DNA of 32,418 bases from Fimenecus sp045602655 (GTDB taxonomy: Bacteria; Bacillota; Clostridia; Oscillospirales; Acutalibacteraceae). Where the stretch lies: positions 1 to 32,418 of the forward strand of contig JAZSBY010000008.1 of the NCBI GenBank assembly GCA_045602655.1. Reading direction: 5' to 3'. The first letter of the stretch is position 1. Each line of letters starts with the position of its first letter. Positions 15,104 through 23,490 of this stretch are shown here, piece after piece. Position numbers and translations under genes: made by a program. The notes under the pieces are model-generated. The model made no database searches, was not told where the DNA came from, and was given only the letters and a program-made list of their open reading frames with translations.

Positions 15104-15793
15104 ATGATTTATATTACAGGAGATATGCACGGCGACAAAAAACGCCTTTCACCGTTCAAATTAAGACACCTGAATGAGGGTGACACTCTTATTGTCTGTG
15201 GCGATTTCGGTTTTTTATGGGACAACAGTAATGCTGAACAGAATTACCTTATGTCCTTGGGAAAAAGAAAATATAACATCTGCTTTATTGACGGTACCCA
15301 CGAGAATTTCGATTTACTTAATAATTACGAAATCAGTCAATGGAATGGTGGTAAGGTTCATAAGATTTTCGGCAATCTCTACCACTTAATGCGTGGTCAG
15401 GTTTATGAAATTGAAGGCAGAAAAATATTCACAATGGGTGGGGGCGAAAGCTCGGATATTGATATCCGCAGGGATGTGAATGCCTGGTCAAAGGATGAAA
15501 TTCCAACCCAAGAAGAATTGCTTGAGGGTGCAGAAAACCTTGAGGTTGCAGGATATGATATTGATATTATTGTAACCCACGAACCACCGCTCAAAGTTAA
15601 AAATTTCTTGAATCTTAACGACCCCAACGAGTTCAGAGTGAGTGCTCTCAATGCTTATTTTGAGGAACTTTCAAATGACTGTAAATTCAGAAAATGGTAT
15701 TTCGGCTCACTCCATGTTGACAAATATATTTCAAACTCCCACCGTGCAATTTTTAAAGATATTGTAAAAGCAACTACAGGTGAAAAAGCATAA
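15104..15793 (+). CDS. Cytoplasmic metallophosphoesterase
   Basis: A 229-aa calcineurin-like phosphoesterase without a signal peptide. Metal-site motifs: GDMHGD (6-11), CGDFG near 32-36, THEPP near 157-161 and GSLHVDKYIS near 203-212. The GNHE motif normally found after the second Asp reads GTHE (DGTHENFDLL), replacing a metal-binding Asn by Thr. The segment VHKIFGNLYHLMRGQVYEI is typical of a small Clostridia/phage-type subfamily whose substrate I do not know. It could act on phosphoproteins, nucleotides or RNA. AAAGGAAC precedes the ATG. It is a single-gene unit between a promoter and a shared terminator. Confidence 0.85.
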   Translation: MIYITGDMHGDKKRLSPFKLRHLNEGDTLIVCGDFGFLWDNSNAEQNYLMSLGKRKYNICFIDGTHENFDLLNNYEISQWNGGKVHKIFGNLYHLMRGQVYEIEGRKIFTMGGGESSDIDIRRDVNAWSKDEIPTQEELLEGAENLEVAGYDIDIIVTHEPPLKVKNFLNLNDPNEFRVSALNAYFEELSNDCKFRKWYFGSLHVDKYISNSHRAIFKDIVKATTGEKA

Positions 15794-15797
15794 AAAT

Positions 15798-15830
15798 AAA
15801 CCTTCGGACAAAAAATCCGAAGGTTTTTGT
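15798..15830. terminator. Bidirectional terminator
   Basis: An 11-bp perfect stem, 15798-15808 with 15816-15826, is flanked by A's and T's. It lies between the converging metallophosphoesterase and secreted hydrolase genes and can serve both. Confidence 0.88.
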
Positions 15831-15832
15831 TT

Positions 15833-16864
15833 TTAAAACATTTGAAGTACATTATCGAAGAGAGAAAGTATTACTGCAAACGGCCCTTCTCCACTCTGGT
15901 GTGCCTCTGTGTTTCCGCTACTGTTTGCAATACTGCCGTCGTAATCACTTGTGTAAGAAGAAAGCCAGGAAATCATACCGTCAGGATAAGTGAGTGTCAC
16001 TTTGTTCCCAAGACCGTCAACTGTGTTCATAAAAGGATAGTTTCCGTTCTTTGAACTGAACATATCGTGATTTACTGCAAACCAGGAGTGATGTGAACTT
16101 GATGTCGCATTTCCACTCGGATATTTAACAAAAGTAAGGGATGAGAAACGACAGTCTGCAGGTGTGTTGTGACTTGCAATTATGTTTTCCCAAAGAGGCT
16201 TAACAGAGAAAAAGTAATTTACCAATGGGTCAAGCTTACCACTTGTAAGCCACACAGGAATGTCTGAAATAATCTCCAATGCTTCAGTTGAAGGAGTCCA
16301 CGCAGGGCAAATCGGGAAAATTGCAGCAAAAAGTTCGGGGTAAGCAACTGCCATTTTAAGTGTCATTTTACCACCCATTGAATAACCACCGATATAGATA
16401 CGGCTTAAATCGATGTTATCCTTATTCTTTGCGATGAAATCGTCAATAGTTGCCCTTAATGGATAAATAAGAGAATCGGACCAATAAATTTCTTGCTCTT
16501 CAAGTGAACGAGGAGCAAAAATGAAAGCACCGTTACTGCCCTTGAAACGATTTTGGAATTCTTCAGATGTCCAGAAAGCAATATCGCTTTTTGTTATCTG
16601 CAAGCCTTCTTCTGCACCATCCCCCATACCGTGAAGCCAGATTACAAGGGGATATTTTGTATTGTCACCATCTTCAACAGGTGAGAAATACCTGTAATCA
16701 ATAGTAAACCCGTCAGTTTCAGGACCTTCACCATAAACAAACTGCTTTTGCAATTCAGGAAGATTATCGTCATAAGCATCTTCAACACTGCAAGCAAATG
16801 CCGATAATGATAAGGAGCATAAAACCATAATAAAAGATAACGTGATTGATAGGTATTTTTTCAT
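15833..16864 (-). CDS. Secreted alpha/beta hydrolase (prolyl oligopeptidase/esterase type)
   Basis: A 343-aa exported hydrolase. The signal peptide is residues 1-24 (cut likely after AFA); the next residue is Cys, but AFAC is not a good lipobox. The fold shows VIWLHGMGDG (oxyanion region, ~74-83), the nucleophile Ser162 in GGYSMGG, an acid in SGKLDPLV and a His in SSHHSW. This pattern fits the phospholipase/carboxylesterase and feruloyl-esterase-like group, so it may remove esters from polysaccharide; the substrate is not shown. The chain ends in a short hydrophobic stretch, FAVILSLFDNVLQMF. A strong AAAGGAGG precedes the ATG. It follows the GH18 gene by 15 nt and shares its promoter. Confidence 0.85.
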   Translation of the reverse strand: MKKYLSITLSFIMVLCSLSLSAFACSVEDAYDDNLPELQKQFVYGEGPETDGFTIDYRYFSPVEDGDNTKYPLVIWLHGMGDGAEEGLQITKSDIAFWTSEEFQNRFKGSNGAFIFAPRSLEEQEIYWSDSLIYPLRATIDDFIAKNKDNIDLSRIYIGGYSMGGKMTLKMAVAYPELFAAIFPICPAWTPSTEALEIISDIPVWLTSGKLDPLVNYFFSVKPLWENIIASHNTPADCRFSSLTFVKYPSGNATSSSHHSWFAVNHDMFSSKNGNYPFMNTVDGLGNKVTLTYPDGMISWLSSYTSDYDGSIANSSGNTEAHQSGEGPFAVILSLFDNVLQMF

Positions 16865-16879
16865 AGAAGAAACCTCCTT

Positions 16880-17893
16880 TTAATAATTCCGGTTTACAGC
16901 AGTGCCGATTGCACGGAAAAGAGAATCGGGGTGGGTTGAGGGCAGGTCACAATTGTAATGCCATACCATAACTCCGCCAAATCCGTTGTTGATTGCATAG
17001 TCAGTTTTTGCCTCAACAACATCGGGAGTGTTAAACCAGAAATCCTTGCCCGTTGTGGGACAATGATACCATCCGTTATCATCAATTCCGTCATAACAAC
17101 CGTTATATCCATACCAATAACCTGACAAATCAGTGGGTCGTGAGTAGAACGGAAGCCCAAGATTTACTTTTTCACGAGGAAGGTCCATTTCCTGAATTTG
17201 TTCAATCATACCCTCGTAAGTGGCATGTTTACCCTCTGCATCAACAAAGTCATAAGTCATAATTTCAAATGTATCAATAGCTTTAATAGCTTTTGCCGTA
17301 TAATCTATATTCCAAGTAGATGCGGCAACACCAAGGGTGTAATCCCCAAGCTTTTTGTCTAAAGAAACAAGGAATTTATTGTAATAAAACCAGGCTTTTC
17401 GTGAAAGCGGATACTCATAATCGAAATGAACGCCATCAAAGTCATACTCATCAAGGACTTGGATTATATTCTCTTCCAATACTCCACTTTTAAAAGCTTT
17501 ATTATGCTCATCACTCTGCACTTCCATTTGTTCATTCCAGTCCGTTGAATCAGTATACCTGTTTGGACCAAGAAGATTAAGGGTTATGTGCACATCTCTG
17601 TCACCAATGGCATTATTAAGATTGTTCAAAACAGTTTCAAGTTTTTCTTTCTCAACATTGACATTACCCTCATTATCGAAAGTTGCACATTCAAAAACGA
17701 TTATGTCCGTTATAATATCAAAGTCCTCGGCACAGATGCTGTCAGGATTCTGTGCAAAATCCCCTCTTATATATGCTGTAACCCTGAAGTTTTCAACCTT
17801 TTCCACAGGTGTATTTGAACCGATGCCAAAGAAGTTGAGAATAATTGTTACCAGTGCAGTAATCACAGAAAAAATGCTTTTTAGAGTGTACAT
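16880..17893 (-). CDS. Membrane-anchored or secreted glycoside hydrolase family 18 protein
   Basis: A 337-aa chitinase-fold protein. Residues 1-24 form an N-terminal signal or anchor helix, followed by a TIM barrel: YIRGDF (41-46), the catalytic stretch FDGVHFDYEYP (152-162) with Asp158 and the acid Glu160, MTYDFVD, and GVMVWHYNCDLP near the end. In the DxxDxDxE signature the second Asp is His156, which is uncommon. The ATG at 17893 is set by GGGGGAGG (17899-17906), 5 nt away; a longer frame to 17959 overlaps the promoter. GH18 enzymes cut GlcNAc-containing glycans (chitin, glycoproteins, peptidoglycan). The target here is unknown, and the paired exported esterase suggests work on a decorated glycan. 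Confidence 0.88.
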   Translation of the reverse strand: MYTLKSIFSVITALVTIILNFFGIGSNTPVEKVENFRVTAYIRGDFAQNPDSICAEDFDIITDIIVFECATFDNEGNVNVEKEKLETVLNNLNNAIGDRDVHITLNLLGPNRYTDSTDWNEQMEVQSDEHNKAFKSGVLEENIIQVLDEYDFDGVHFDYEYPLSRKAWFYYNKFLVSLDKKLGDYTLGVAASTWNIDYTAKAIKAIDTFEIMTYDFVDAEGKHATYEGMIEQIQEMDLPREKVNLGLPFYSRPTDLSGYWYGYNGCYDGIDDNGWYHCPTTGKDFWFNTPDVVEAKTDYAINNGFGGVMVWHYNCDLPSTHPDSLFRAIGTAVNRNY

Positions 17894-17930
17894 AGCAACC
17901 TCCCCCATCAAATAATTATTGTGTGTGACT

Positions 17931-17959
17931 ATTGTATCACAAAAAATGCTCCTATTCAA
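17931..17959 (-). promoter_or_regulatory. Promoter of the GH18/hydrolase operon
   Basis: On the minus strand, TTGAAT (17959-17954), 17 bp, then TACAAT (17936-17931) preceded by TGA (extended -10). The leader to the ATG would be about 30 nt. Confidence 0.6.
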
Positions 17960-18026
17960 GAAAATAGTAAATTATAGAAAAAATACTCTGTGACAAATTC
18001 AATTTTGTTGTCAATCTTTTGTCACG

Positions 18027-18070
18027 CAAAAAGAAAAGGGACTGCAAAAACTCTCGTTTTTACAGCCCCT
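18027..18070 (-). terminator. Terminator of proS
   Basis: Read leftward, GGGGCTGTAAAAAC pairs with GTTTTTGCAGTCCC around a GAGA loop and is followed by TTTTCTTTTT. It starts 16 nt after the proS stop codon. Confidence 0.85.
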
Positions 18071-18085
18071 GTAATCTCTTTATTA

Positions 18086-19522
18086 TCAATATGCCTTGCC
18101 CCAGTAGAGCATTTTTTCTGCAGGCTTGCCACAGCAAACACATTTGTCAGAAATCTTTTCCTGCACAAACGGAATACAACGAGATGTAACCCCTGCCTGC
18201 TCTTTAAGAGCATCTTCGCATTCACGGTCACCGCACCACATAGCCTTAATAAATCCTGGCTTATTCTCTGCAATATCAATCATTTCGTCCATATTGTTTG
18301 CAACATAAGTCATATTGCTTCTGCGTTCAAGTGCAGCATTGTAAAGGCCATCGTGAACCATCTGTAAAAGTTCTGGAATCTTTGTTTCCAATTCATCAAG
18401 AGATACAAAATATTTTTCTCTTGTATCACGACGAACAATTACGCACTGATTATTCTCAATATCACGAGGACCAAGTTCAAGACGGAGAGGCACACCCTTC
18501 ATCTCGTATTCTGCATATTTCCAACCCGGTGAGTTATCGCTTAAATCAATCTTTACACGACATACTTTTTTAAGATTTTCATAAACTTCAGTTGCCTTTT
18601 CCTTAACACCTGCTTTATGAGCAGCAACAGGAATAACAACAAGCTGAATAGGTGCAACTTTTGGTGGAAGAACAAGACCGTTGTCGTCACCGTGAGTCAT
18701 AATGAGAGCACCGATAAGTCGAGTTGTGCAACCCCAGGAAGTCTGGAACGGATGCTTTAATTTATTATCTCTGTCCTGGAACTGAATTCCGAAAGCCTTA
18801 GCAAATCCGTCACCAAAATAGTGGCTTGTACCTGACTGTAATGCCTTACCGTCGTGCATAAGTGCTTCGATGGTATATGTGTCCTCAGCACCTGCAAATC
18901 TTTCTTTTGCAGTTTTTACACCCTTAACAACAGGCATAGCAAGACAGTTTTCACAGAAATCTGCATAAACATTAAGCATCTTGATAGTTTCTTCCTGTGC
19001 TTCCTCTGCAGTCGCGTGAATTGTGTGACCTTCCTGCCACAAAAATTCTCTTGTTCTGAGGAAAGGTCTTGTGGTCTTTTCCCAACGAACAACAGAAACC
19101 CATTGATTGTAGAGTTTTGGTAAGTCACGATAGGACTGAATAATATTCGCATAGTGTTCACAGAAAAGAGTTTCAGAGGTAGGTCGAACACAAAGACGCT
19201 CTTCAAGCTTTTCACTACCACCGTGTGTTACCCAAGCAACCTCAGGAGCAAAGCCCTCAACGTGGTCCTTTTCCTTATTTAAAAGACTTTCGGGAATAAA
19301 CATAGGCATACACACATTTTCGTGTCCTGTATCCTTAAACATTCCGTCAAGAGTTTTCTGGATGTTTTCCCAGATTGCATAACCGTAAGGTCGAATAACC
19401 ATACAGCCTTTTACACTTGTATATTCAACCAATTCTGCTTTTTTAACAACATCGGTATACCATTTGGCAAAGTCCACATCCATTGAGGTAATTTCCTCAA
19501 CCATCTTTTTTTGTTCAGCCAT
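18086..19522 (-). CDS. proS: Prolyl-tRNA synthetase, archaeal/eukaryotic type (ProS type 3)
   Basis: A 478-aa class II aminoacyl-tRNA synthetase that attaches proline to tRNA-Pro. The short form lacks the editing insert of typical bacterial ProRS and has the archaeal-type C-terminal zinc-like domain (Cys residues at CGDREC and CVCCGK near the end). Class II motifs are seen: RPTSETLFCEHY (~111-122), VVRWEKTTRPFLRTREFLWQEGHT (motif 2, ~142-165) and SWGCTTRLIGALIMTHGD (motif 3). Many Clostridia use this type. An imperfect long palindrome lies upstream instead of a T-box leader; I found no T-box sequence. The ATG follows a TAAGGAAG site. Confidence 0.95.
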   Translation of the reverse strand: MAEQKKMVEEITSMDVDFAKWYTDVVKKAELVEYTSVKGCMVIRPYGYAIWENIQKTLDGMFKDTGHENVCMPMFIPESLLNKEKDHVEGFAPEVAWVTHGGSEKLEERLCVRPTSETLFCEHYANIIQSYRDLPKLYNQWVSVVRWEKTTRPFLRTREFLWQEGHTIHATAEEAQEETIKMLNVYADFCENCLAMPVVKGVKTAKERFAGAEDTYTIEALMHDGKALQSGTSHYFGDGFAKAFGIQFQDRDNKLKHPFQTSWGCTTRLIGALIMTHGDDNGLVLPPKVAPIQLVVIPVAAHKAGVKEKATEVYENLKKVCRVKIDLSDNSPGWKYAEYEMKGVPLRLELGPRDIENNQCVIVRRDTREKYFVSLDELETKIPELLQMVHDGLYNAALERRSNMTYVANNMDEMIDIAENKPGFIKAMWCGDRECEDALKEQAGVTSRCIPFVQEKISDKCVCCGKPAEKMLYWGKAY

Positions 19523-19549
19523 TTTATATCTTCCTTAACATAAAAAATT

Positions 19550-19650
19550 AAATAGATTTGTTTTTTCGCAAGACAATGTGGCAGAGGCGAAGCTGTATAT
19601 AGATACTGCAAGCCGAAAGCCACGAAGATTTGCGGAAAAAGAAACTATTT
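19550..19650. repeat. Long imperfect inverted repeat between acpP and proS
   Basis: The left arm 19550-19582 is nearly the reverse complement of 19619-19650: outer parts AAATAG..TTT..TTTTT.CGCAA match, and inner GTGGC (19578-19582) pairs with GCCAC (19619-19623). A ~36-nt G+C-rich centre contains TGCAAGCCGAAAGCC, similar to TGCAAGGCGTAAGCC at 355-369. It has no ORF. It may be a repeat element like that at 3726, or an RNA leader of proS. Confidence 0.6.
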
Positions 19651-19651
19651 A

Positions 19652-19690
19652 TCACAAAAGATACAGGGACAAAGAAAGTTCTGTCCCTGT
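19652..19690 (-). terminator. Terminator of acpP
   Basis: Read leftward, a perfect 9-bp stem, ACAGGGACA/TGTCCCTGT (19690-19682 with 19671-19663), is followed by ATCTTTTG. The T-tract is modest, so partial read-through into proS is possible. Confidence 0.65.
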
Positions 19691-19717
19691 TAATAAAAAT
19701 CAAATTAAAATTGTTAA

Positions 19718-19939
19718 TTAGTTTTCTTCGATAAACTTAACAATATCAGCAACAGTTCTAATATTTTCAAGCTCTTCGTCGGAGATTTCCATATCAAATT
19801 CATCCTCAAGAGTCATAACCAAGTCAGCAAGGTCAATGCTGTCAGCACCTAAGTCCTCAAGAAGAACAGCATCCATAGTTACTACTTCCTCATCCAACTC
19901 AAGCTGGTCACAAATAATGTCACGTACCTTTTCAAACAT
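19718..19939 (-). CDS. acpP: Acyl carrier protein
   Basis: A 73-aa acidic carrier protein for fatty-acid synthesis. The phosphopantetheine-binding Ser34 sits in GADSIDLADLV (DSID where DSLD is commoner). The four-helix pattern and the acidic helix II TLEDEFDMEISDEELE are typical. GGAGG lies 10 nt before the ATG at 19939; a longer frame starting at 19960 would overlay the ribosome site and is rejected. The gene stands alone with its own promoter and terminator, away from fab genes, so it could serve fatty-acid synthesis in general or a special pathway. Confidence 0.94.
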   Translation of the reverse strand: MFEKVRDIICDQLELDEEVVTMDAVLLEDLGADSIDLADLVMTLEDEFDMEISDEELENIRTVADIVKFIEEN

Positions 19940-19978
19940 TACACATACACCTCCGTTCAAAATCTTAACTTACTAAAT

Positions 19979-20007
19979 ATATTAGAATTCTTTTCGCGTT
20001 TTGTCAA
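19979..20007 (-). promoter_or_regulatory. Promoter of acpP
   Basis: On the minus strand, a perfect TTGACA (20007-20002), 17 bp, then TAATAT (19984-19979). It begins 6 bp beyond the stop codon of the mutase gene, so acpP is not solely dependent on the upstream operon. Confidence 0.65.
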
Positions 20008-20012
20008 CACTT

Positions 20013-21536
20013 TTATGACAAATTTATGAAATCTTGGACAGTTGTAAAGTCAATCCCCTTTACGTTTTTCACTAATTCATAGAAAGTTTTGCATATTTCA
20101 AGGCACCCGCCCTCAGTATTGCTTTCAGCATTAAAGGGCATAACAGGGTCGTGAACAGAAAGTCGAAGCAAAAACCAACCATTTCTTTTTTCGTCTTTAA
20201 AGGATACTCGTACACCCTCGTAATTGTCGGGTGCTAAAATCATTTCCTCGTTTTCATTTGCCAACTGTTTAATGTCTTCAATAAGTTTTTCGCCAATTTC
20301 ACGGAAATTATCCTCTGTTATATTAAAACGAAGTTCCTTTTCTTCCAAAGGTTTTTTAAGGTCGGCAATACAATCACCGATTTTCTTGTTTTCTTTGCGA
20401 AGTACAGCAGCTTTTATAATAATCTTTGTAACAAGATACGCACCGTCATCAAGATAGTAGTTCTCTTTAAATGCTGCGTGACCTGATGTTTCAATAGCAA
20501 GTGGAGTATTCTCACCAAGATTTGTGCGACGAATTGCCTCATCAATTACATTTTTATATCCTCGTTTAAATCGGATATGCTTTCCCCCAAGGGTATCTTC
20601 AATAAACTCACGAAGACCGTCACTTGTAACAGAATCCGTTACAATACTGCCACCCTTGTTATTTTCAAGTGCAATTACCGACGCCAATGCAACAATGGCA
20701 TTTCTGTTGATTTCTTCGCCTTTTTCATCAACACAAGATGCACGGTCAACATCAGTATCAAAAATCACACCTAAATCACAGTTGTTTTCCACTGTTGCTC
20801 TACGGATAAATTCCATAGCAACCTTGTTTTCGGGATTAGGAATATGATTCGGAAACATTCCATCAGGCTCTAAAAACTGACTTGCAGATACATCTGCACC
20901 CAAAGGTGCTAAAACCTTTGTTGCATAGAATCCGCCAACGCCATTACCTGCATCAACCGAAATTTTAAACCCGTTCAATGGCTTTTCGTAATCCTCAGCA
21001 TTAACACCCTGCTTAATCATATTACGAAGAATCTCGGCATATTCGGAAATATAGTCAATTTCTGTAACTGTCCCTGTGTTTTCTGCTTTTTCACAAGGCT
21101 CGTTTTCTGCAACTGCTAAAATGCCCTTTAACTCGTCCCCTGAAAGACCACCATCACGGGTAAAGAATTTAAGTCCGTTTCTGTCAAATGGATGATGACT
21201 TGCAGTAATCTGAATTGCACCATCACAATTTCTTGTAACAGTTGTCATAAACATAGCAGGAGTTGAACAATACGAGCAATTAAGCACATTAACACCCATA
21301 CCGCTTACCACTGAAATTACAGCATCTCTTATTCTGTCGGCAGAAATTCTTGAATCGTGACCAACAGAAACCGTCAAATCGGAAAAAGCTTTGCCTGTTT
21401 TTTCACTTAAAAACTTGATAAAAGCAGTTGAAATATACTTTACAACATCATCCGTAAGTTGAATCTCAGGATATTTCTCTGTTGCAACTGCAACTCCACG
21501 AACATCAGTACCACTTTTAAGATGCATCAGTTTCAT
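20013..21536 (-). CDS. Phosphomannomutase/phosphoglucomutase family protein
   Basis: A 507-aa member of the alpha-D-phosphohexomutase superfamily, which moves phosphate between C1 and C6 of a sugar. The phosphoserine loop is TASHHPFDRNG (Ser113), the metal loop is DTDVDRA (usually DPDGDR), and the sugar-recognition loop is ETSGHAAFKEN. The TASHHP and DTDVDRA forms define a subfamily distinct from GlmM. Substrate could be mannose or glucose phosphate. The ATG overlaps the stop of the preceding PLP-protein gene by 4 nt. It is the last gene of the long operon containing galK, so glucose-1-phosphate produced by a Leloir pathway would fit, but the galactose genes galT and galE are not in view. Confidence 0.9.
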   Translation of the reverse strand: MKLMHLKSGTDVRGVAVATEKYPEIQLTDDVVKYISTAFIKFLSEKTGKAFSDLTVSVGHDSRISADRIRDAVISVVSGMGVNVLNCSYCSTPAMFMTTVTRNCDGAIQITASHHPFDRNGLKFFTRDGGLSGDELKGILAVAENEPCEKAENTGTVTEIDYISEYAEILRNMIKQGVNAEDYEKPLNGFKISVDAGNGVGGFYATKVLAPLGADVSASQFLEPDGMFPNHIPNPENKVAMEFIRRATVENNCDLGVIFDTDVDRASCVDEKGEEINRNAIVALASVIALENNKGGSIVTDSVTSDGLREFIEDTLGGKHIRFKRGYKNVIDEAIRRTNLGENTPLAIETSGHAAFKENYYLDDGAYLVTKIIIKAAVLRKENKKIGDCIADLKKPLEEKELRFNITEDNFREIGEKLIEDIKQLANENEEMILAPDNYEGVRVSFKDEKRNGWFLLRLSVHDPVMPFNAESNTEGGCLEICKTFYELVKNVKGIDFTTVQDFINLS

Positions 21537-22804
21537 TTTATAAGACCTCTTTTCAAAAGCTCCTCTGTAGCTAACATTACACCAATTTTACCACTGTGGA
21601 AATTAAGTCCGCCCTGCATCCAAACAGCAAATGGCTCACGAAGTGGAGCATCTGCAGAAAGCTCAATGGATGAGCCGGATGTAAATGCACCTGCGGACAT
21701 AATAACCTGATTATCATATCCCGGCATATCCCAAGGCTCCGGAGTAACATAGGAATCAACGGGAGCACCTTTTTGAAGACCTTGGCAGAATGCAATAAGA
21801 TTTTCAGGTGTTTTAAGACAGATTGCCTGAATAATATCGTGACGAGTTTCCTCAACTGTCGGAGTAACCTTAAAACCTAACTCAGTATAAACAGATGCGG
21901 CAAAAACTGCAGTTTTAAGAGCCTCACCCACAACATGCGGTGCATTGAAAAGCCCCATAAATAAACTTCTGTTTTGTCCGAGAGTTGCACCAACTTCAAT
22001 TCCAAGTCCGGGGGTTGTAAGACGGTATCCGCAAAGTTCAACCAAGTCCTTGCGACCTGCAATATACCCACCACAGGATGCAATTCCACCACCTGCGTTT
22101 TTAATGAGTGAACCTGCCATTAAATCTGCACCGACCTCTGTTGGCTCAAGTTTTTCAGTAAACTCACCATAGCAATTATCAACCATAACAATGGCTCTTT
22201 TATTCACTCTATGTACGATTTCACAAACCTTTTTAATCTCGTCAACAGAAATTGTGTGGCGAAGCGAGTAACCGCGAGAACGCTGAATATAAACCATTCT
22301 TACGCTCTTGTCACTTGCACTTTCTTCAATAGCATCATAATCAAGTTCGTCATTTTCTGTCATATCAACCTGAGCATAATGCACTCCGAAATCAGCAAGA
22401 GTGCCGTCGCCCATATTCTTGCCACCAAGCCCGATTGTTGAGTGAAGTGTATCATAAGGCGTACCCGAAACACATAGCATTGTGTCATTTGGGCGAAGAA
22501 TACCGTAAAGGCAGACTGCAAGAGTATGAGTACCACTTGCCAAAGCACCTGAACGGATAATTGCACTTTCTGCACCGAAAATATCTGCAGTAAGCACATC
22601 CAGTTTTTCCCTGCCCTTGTCCCCATAACCGTAACCGGTTGATGTGTTGAAATCAGTTTCGTCAACTCGGTTTCTGATAAAGGCAGAAAGCACCTTCTGT
22701 TGATTATATTCGGTTATCTCATCAATTCTTCCAAAAACAGTTTCTGCTTTTTTCAAAGCTGTGGTAGAAAGTTCTTTAACTCTGTCACTAATTTCAAAAA
22801 ACAT
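21533..22804 (-). CDS. Methionine gamma-lyase family PLP protein (YnbB/aluminium-resistance-like)
   Basis: A 423-aa fold-type I PLP enzyme of the Met_gamma_lyase family, close to B. subtilis YnbB and to proteins once annotated as aluminium resistance. Seen motifs include STGYGYGDKGR (~56-66), RSGALASGTHT, VDNCYGEF and the PLP-binding Lys in GSLIKNAGGG. The exact reaction of this family is not settled; sulfur amino-acid cleavage is suggested only by homology. AAAGGA precedes the ATG. It follows the GNAT gene by 20 nt and overlaps the mutase gene by 4 nt. Confidence 0.9.
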   Translation of the reverse strand: MFFEISDRVKELSTTALKKAETVFGRIDEITEYNQQKVLSAFIRNRVDETDFNTSTGYGYGDKGREKLDVLTADIFGAESAIIRSGALASGTHTLAVCLYGILRPNDTMLCVSGTPYDTLHSTIGLGGKNMGDGTLADFGVHYAQVDMTENDELDYDAIEESASDKSVRMVYIQRSRGYSLRHTISVDEIKKVCEIVHRVNKRAIVMVDNCYGEFTEKLEPTEVGADLMAGSLIKNAGGGIASCGGYIAGRKDLVELCGYRLTTPGLGIEVGATLGQNRSLFMGLFNAPHVVGEALKTAVFAASVYTELGFKVTPTVEETRHDIIQAICLKTPENLIAFCQGLQKGAPVDSYVTPEPWDMPGYDNQVIMSAGAFTSGSSIELSADAPLREPFAVWMQGGLNFHSGKIGVMLATEELLKRGLIK

Positions 22805-22824
22805 TTTGCATTATCCTTTGTTCT

Positions 22825-23490
22825 CTATATTTCTTTAACGATTTCAAAACCGCATTTTTTATAAAACTCTAAATTATGTTCTTTTGATACCAAATAAACA
22901 TCCTCATTGATTGATAGGTTTAGTAGTTTTTCGACTAAAGCCTTTCCATATCCCATACCACGGCATTTTTCATTGGTGTAAACATCTGTAATTAAAGATA
23001 TTTTTTGACTAAATGTGATAAAACCGCCACTAATATCTTTACCATTTTGAAAAATCAAGGCACCCTCACACTTTCCCATACTGTTGAGAAGCATTTTGAA
23101 CGCTACTATTTCATCGTGTTTATCTTTATCATCAGGATTTATTTCTTTTATTCTCCAATAGTCGGACTTTTCTACACCCTTTTCAACACCACTACAAAGT
23201 ACAGGTTTTTTCAATAGATATTTTTTATCTATCTCGTTGTTCTCACTATCTATCACAAAGTTTAATTCTTCACTATCTGCATTTTCGCTTGCAAAAACAA
23301 GGGATTTTCCGTTTCTGCTTGTAGACGCAACAGCAGTAATCTCCTCATTTTCATTGTATTGCACCCATACAACACCATCATTAAGCCTTATTCCATCACA
23401 GAGTCCCGTTTGGGAAATAAAAACAGCATAGTCATCCTTGCCGAGATAGTTAAAAATTGACTCATCAATAAATTCAAGGGATTTAACCAT
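22825..23490 (-). CDS. GNAT family N-acetyltransferase
   Basis: A 221-aa protein whose C-terminal half (about 130-221) is a GNAT domain: TDVYTNEKCRGMGYGKALVEKLL contains the acetyl-CoA loop R-G-x-G-x-G, followed by VYLVSKEHNLEFYKKCGFEIV, the typical last strand and helix. The first ~110 residues are poorly conserved to my eye and may be a second degenerate GNAT-like unit. The substrate is unknown. GAGGAG precedes the ATG, which overlaps the stop of the upstream M42 peptidase gene by 8 nt. Confidence 0.85.
   Translation of the reverse strand: MVKSLEFIDESIFNYLGKDDYAVFISQTGLCDGIRLNDGVVWVQYNENEEITAVASTSRNGKSLVFASENADSEELNFVIDSENNEIDKKYLLKKPVLCSGVEKGVEKSDYWRIKEINPDDKDKHDEIVAFKMLLNSMGKCEGALIFQNGKDISGGFITFSQKISLITDVYTNEKCRGMGYGKALVEKLLNLSINEDVYLVSKEHNLEFYKKCGFEIVKEI

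Noticed and set aside
14981..15130. Longer N-terminus of the carboxypeptidase beginning at 15130
   Set aside because: It would cross the promoter region and place the signal peptide inside the protein; the GTG at 14980 has a good ribosome site.
19523..19717. T-box riboswitch upstream of proS
   Set aside because: No T-box sequence (GGTGGTACCGCG type) or specifier loop is visible; only a palindrome and the acpP terminator are present.
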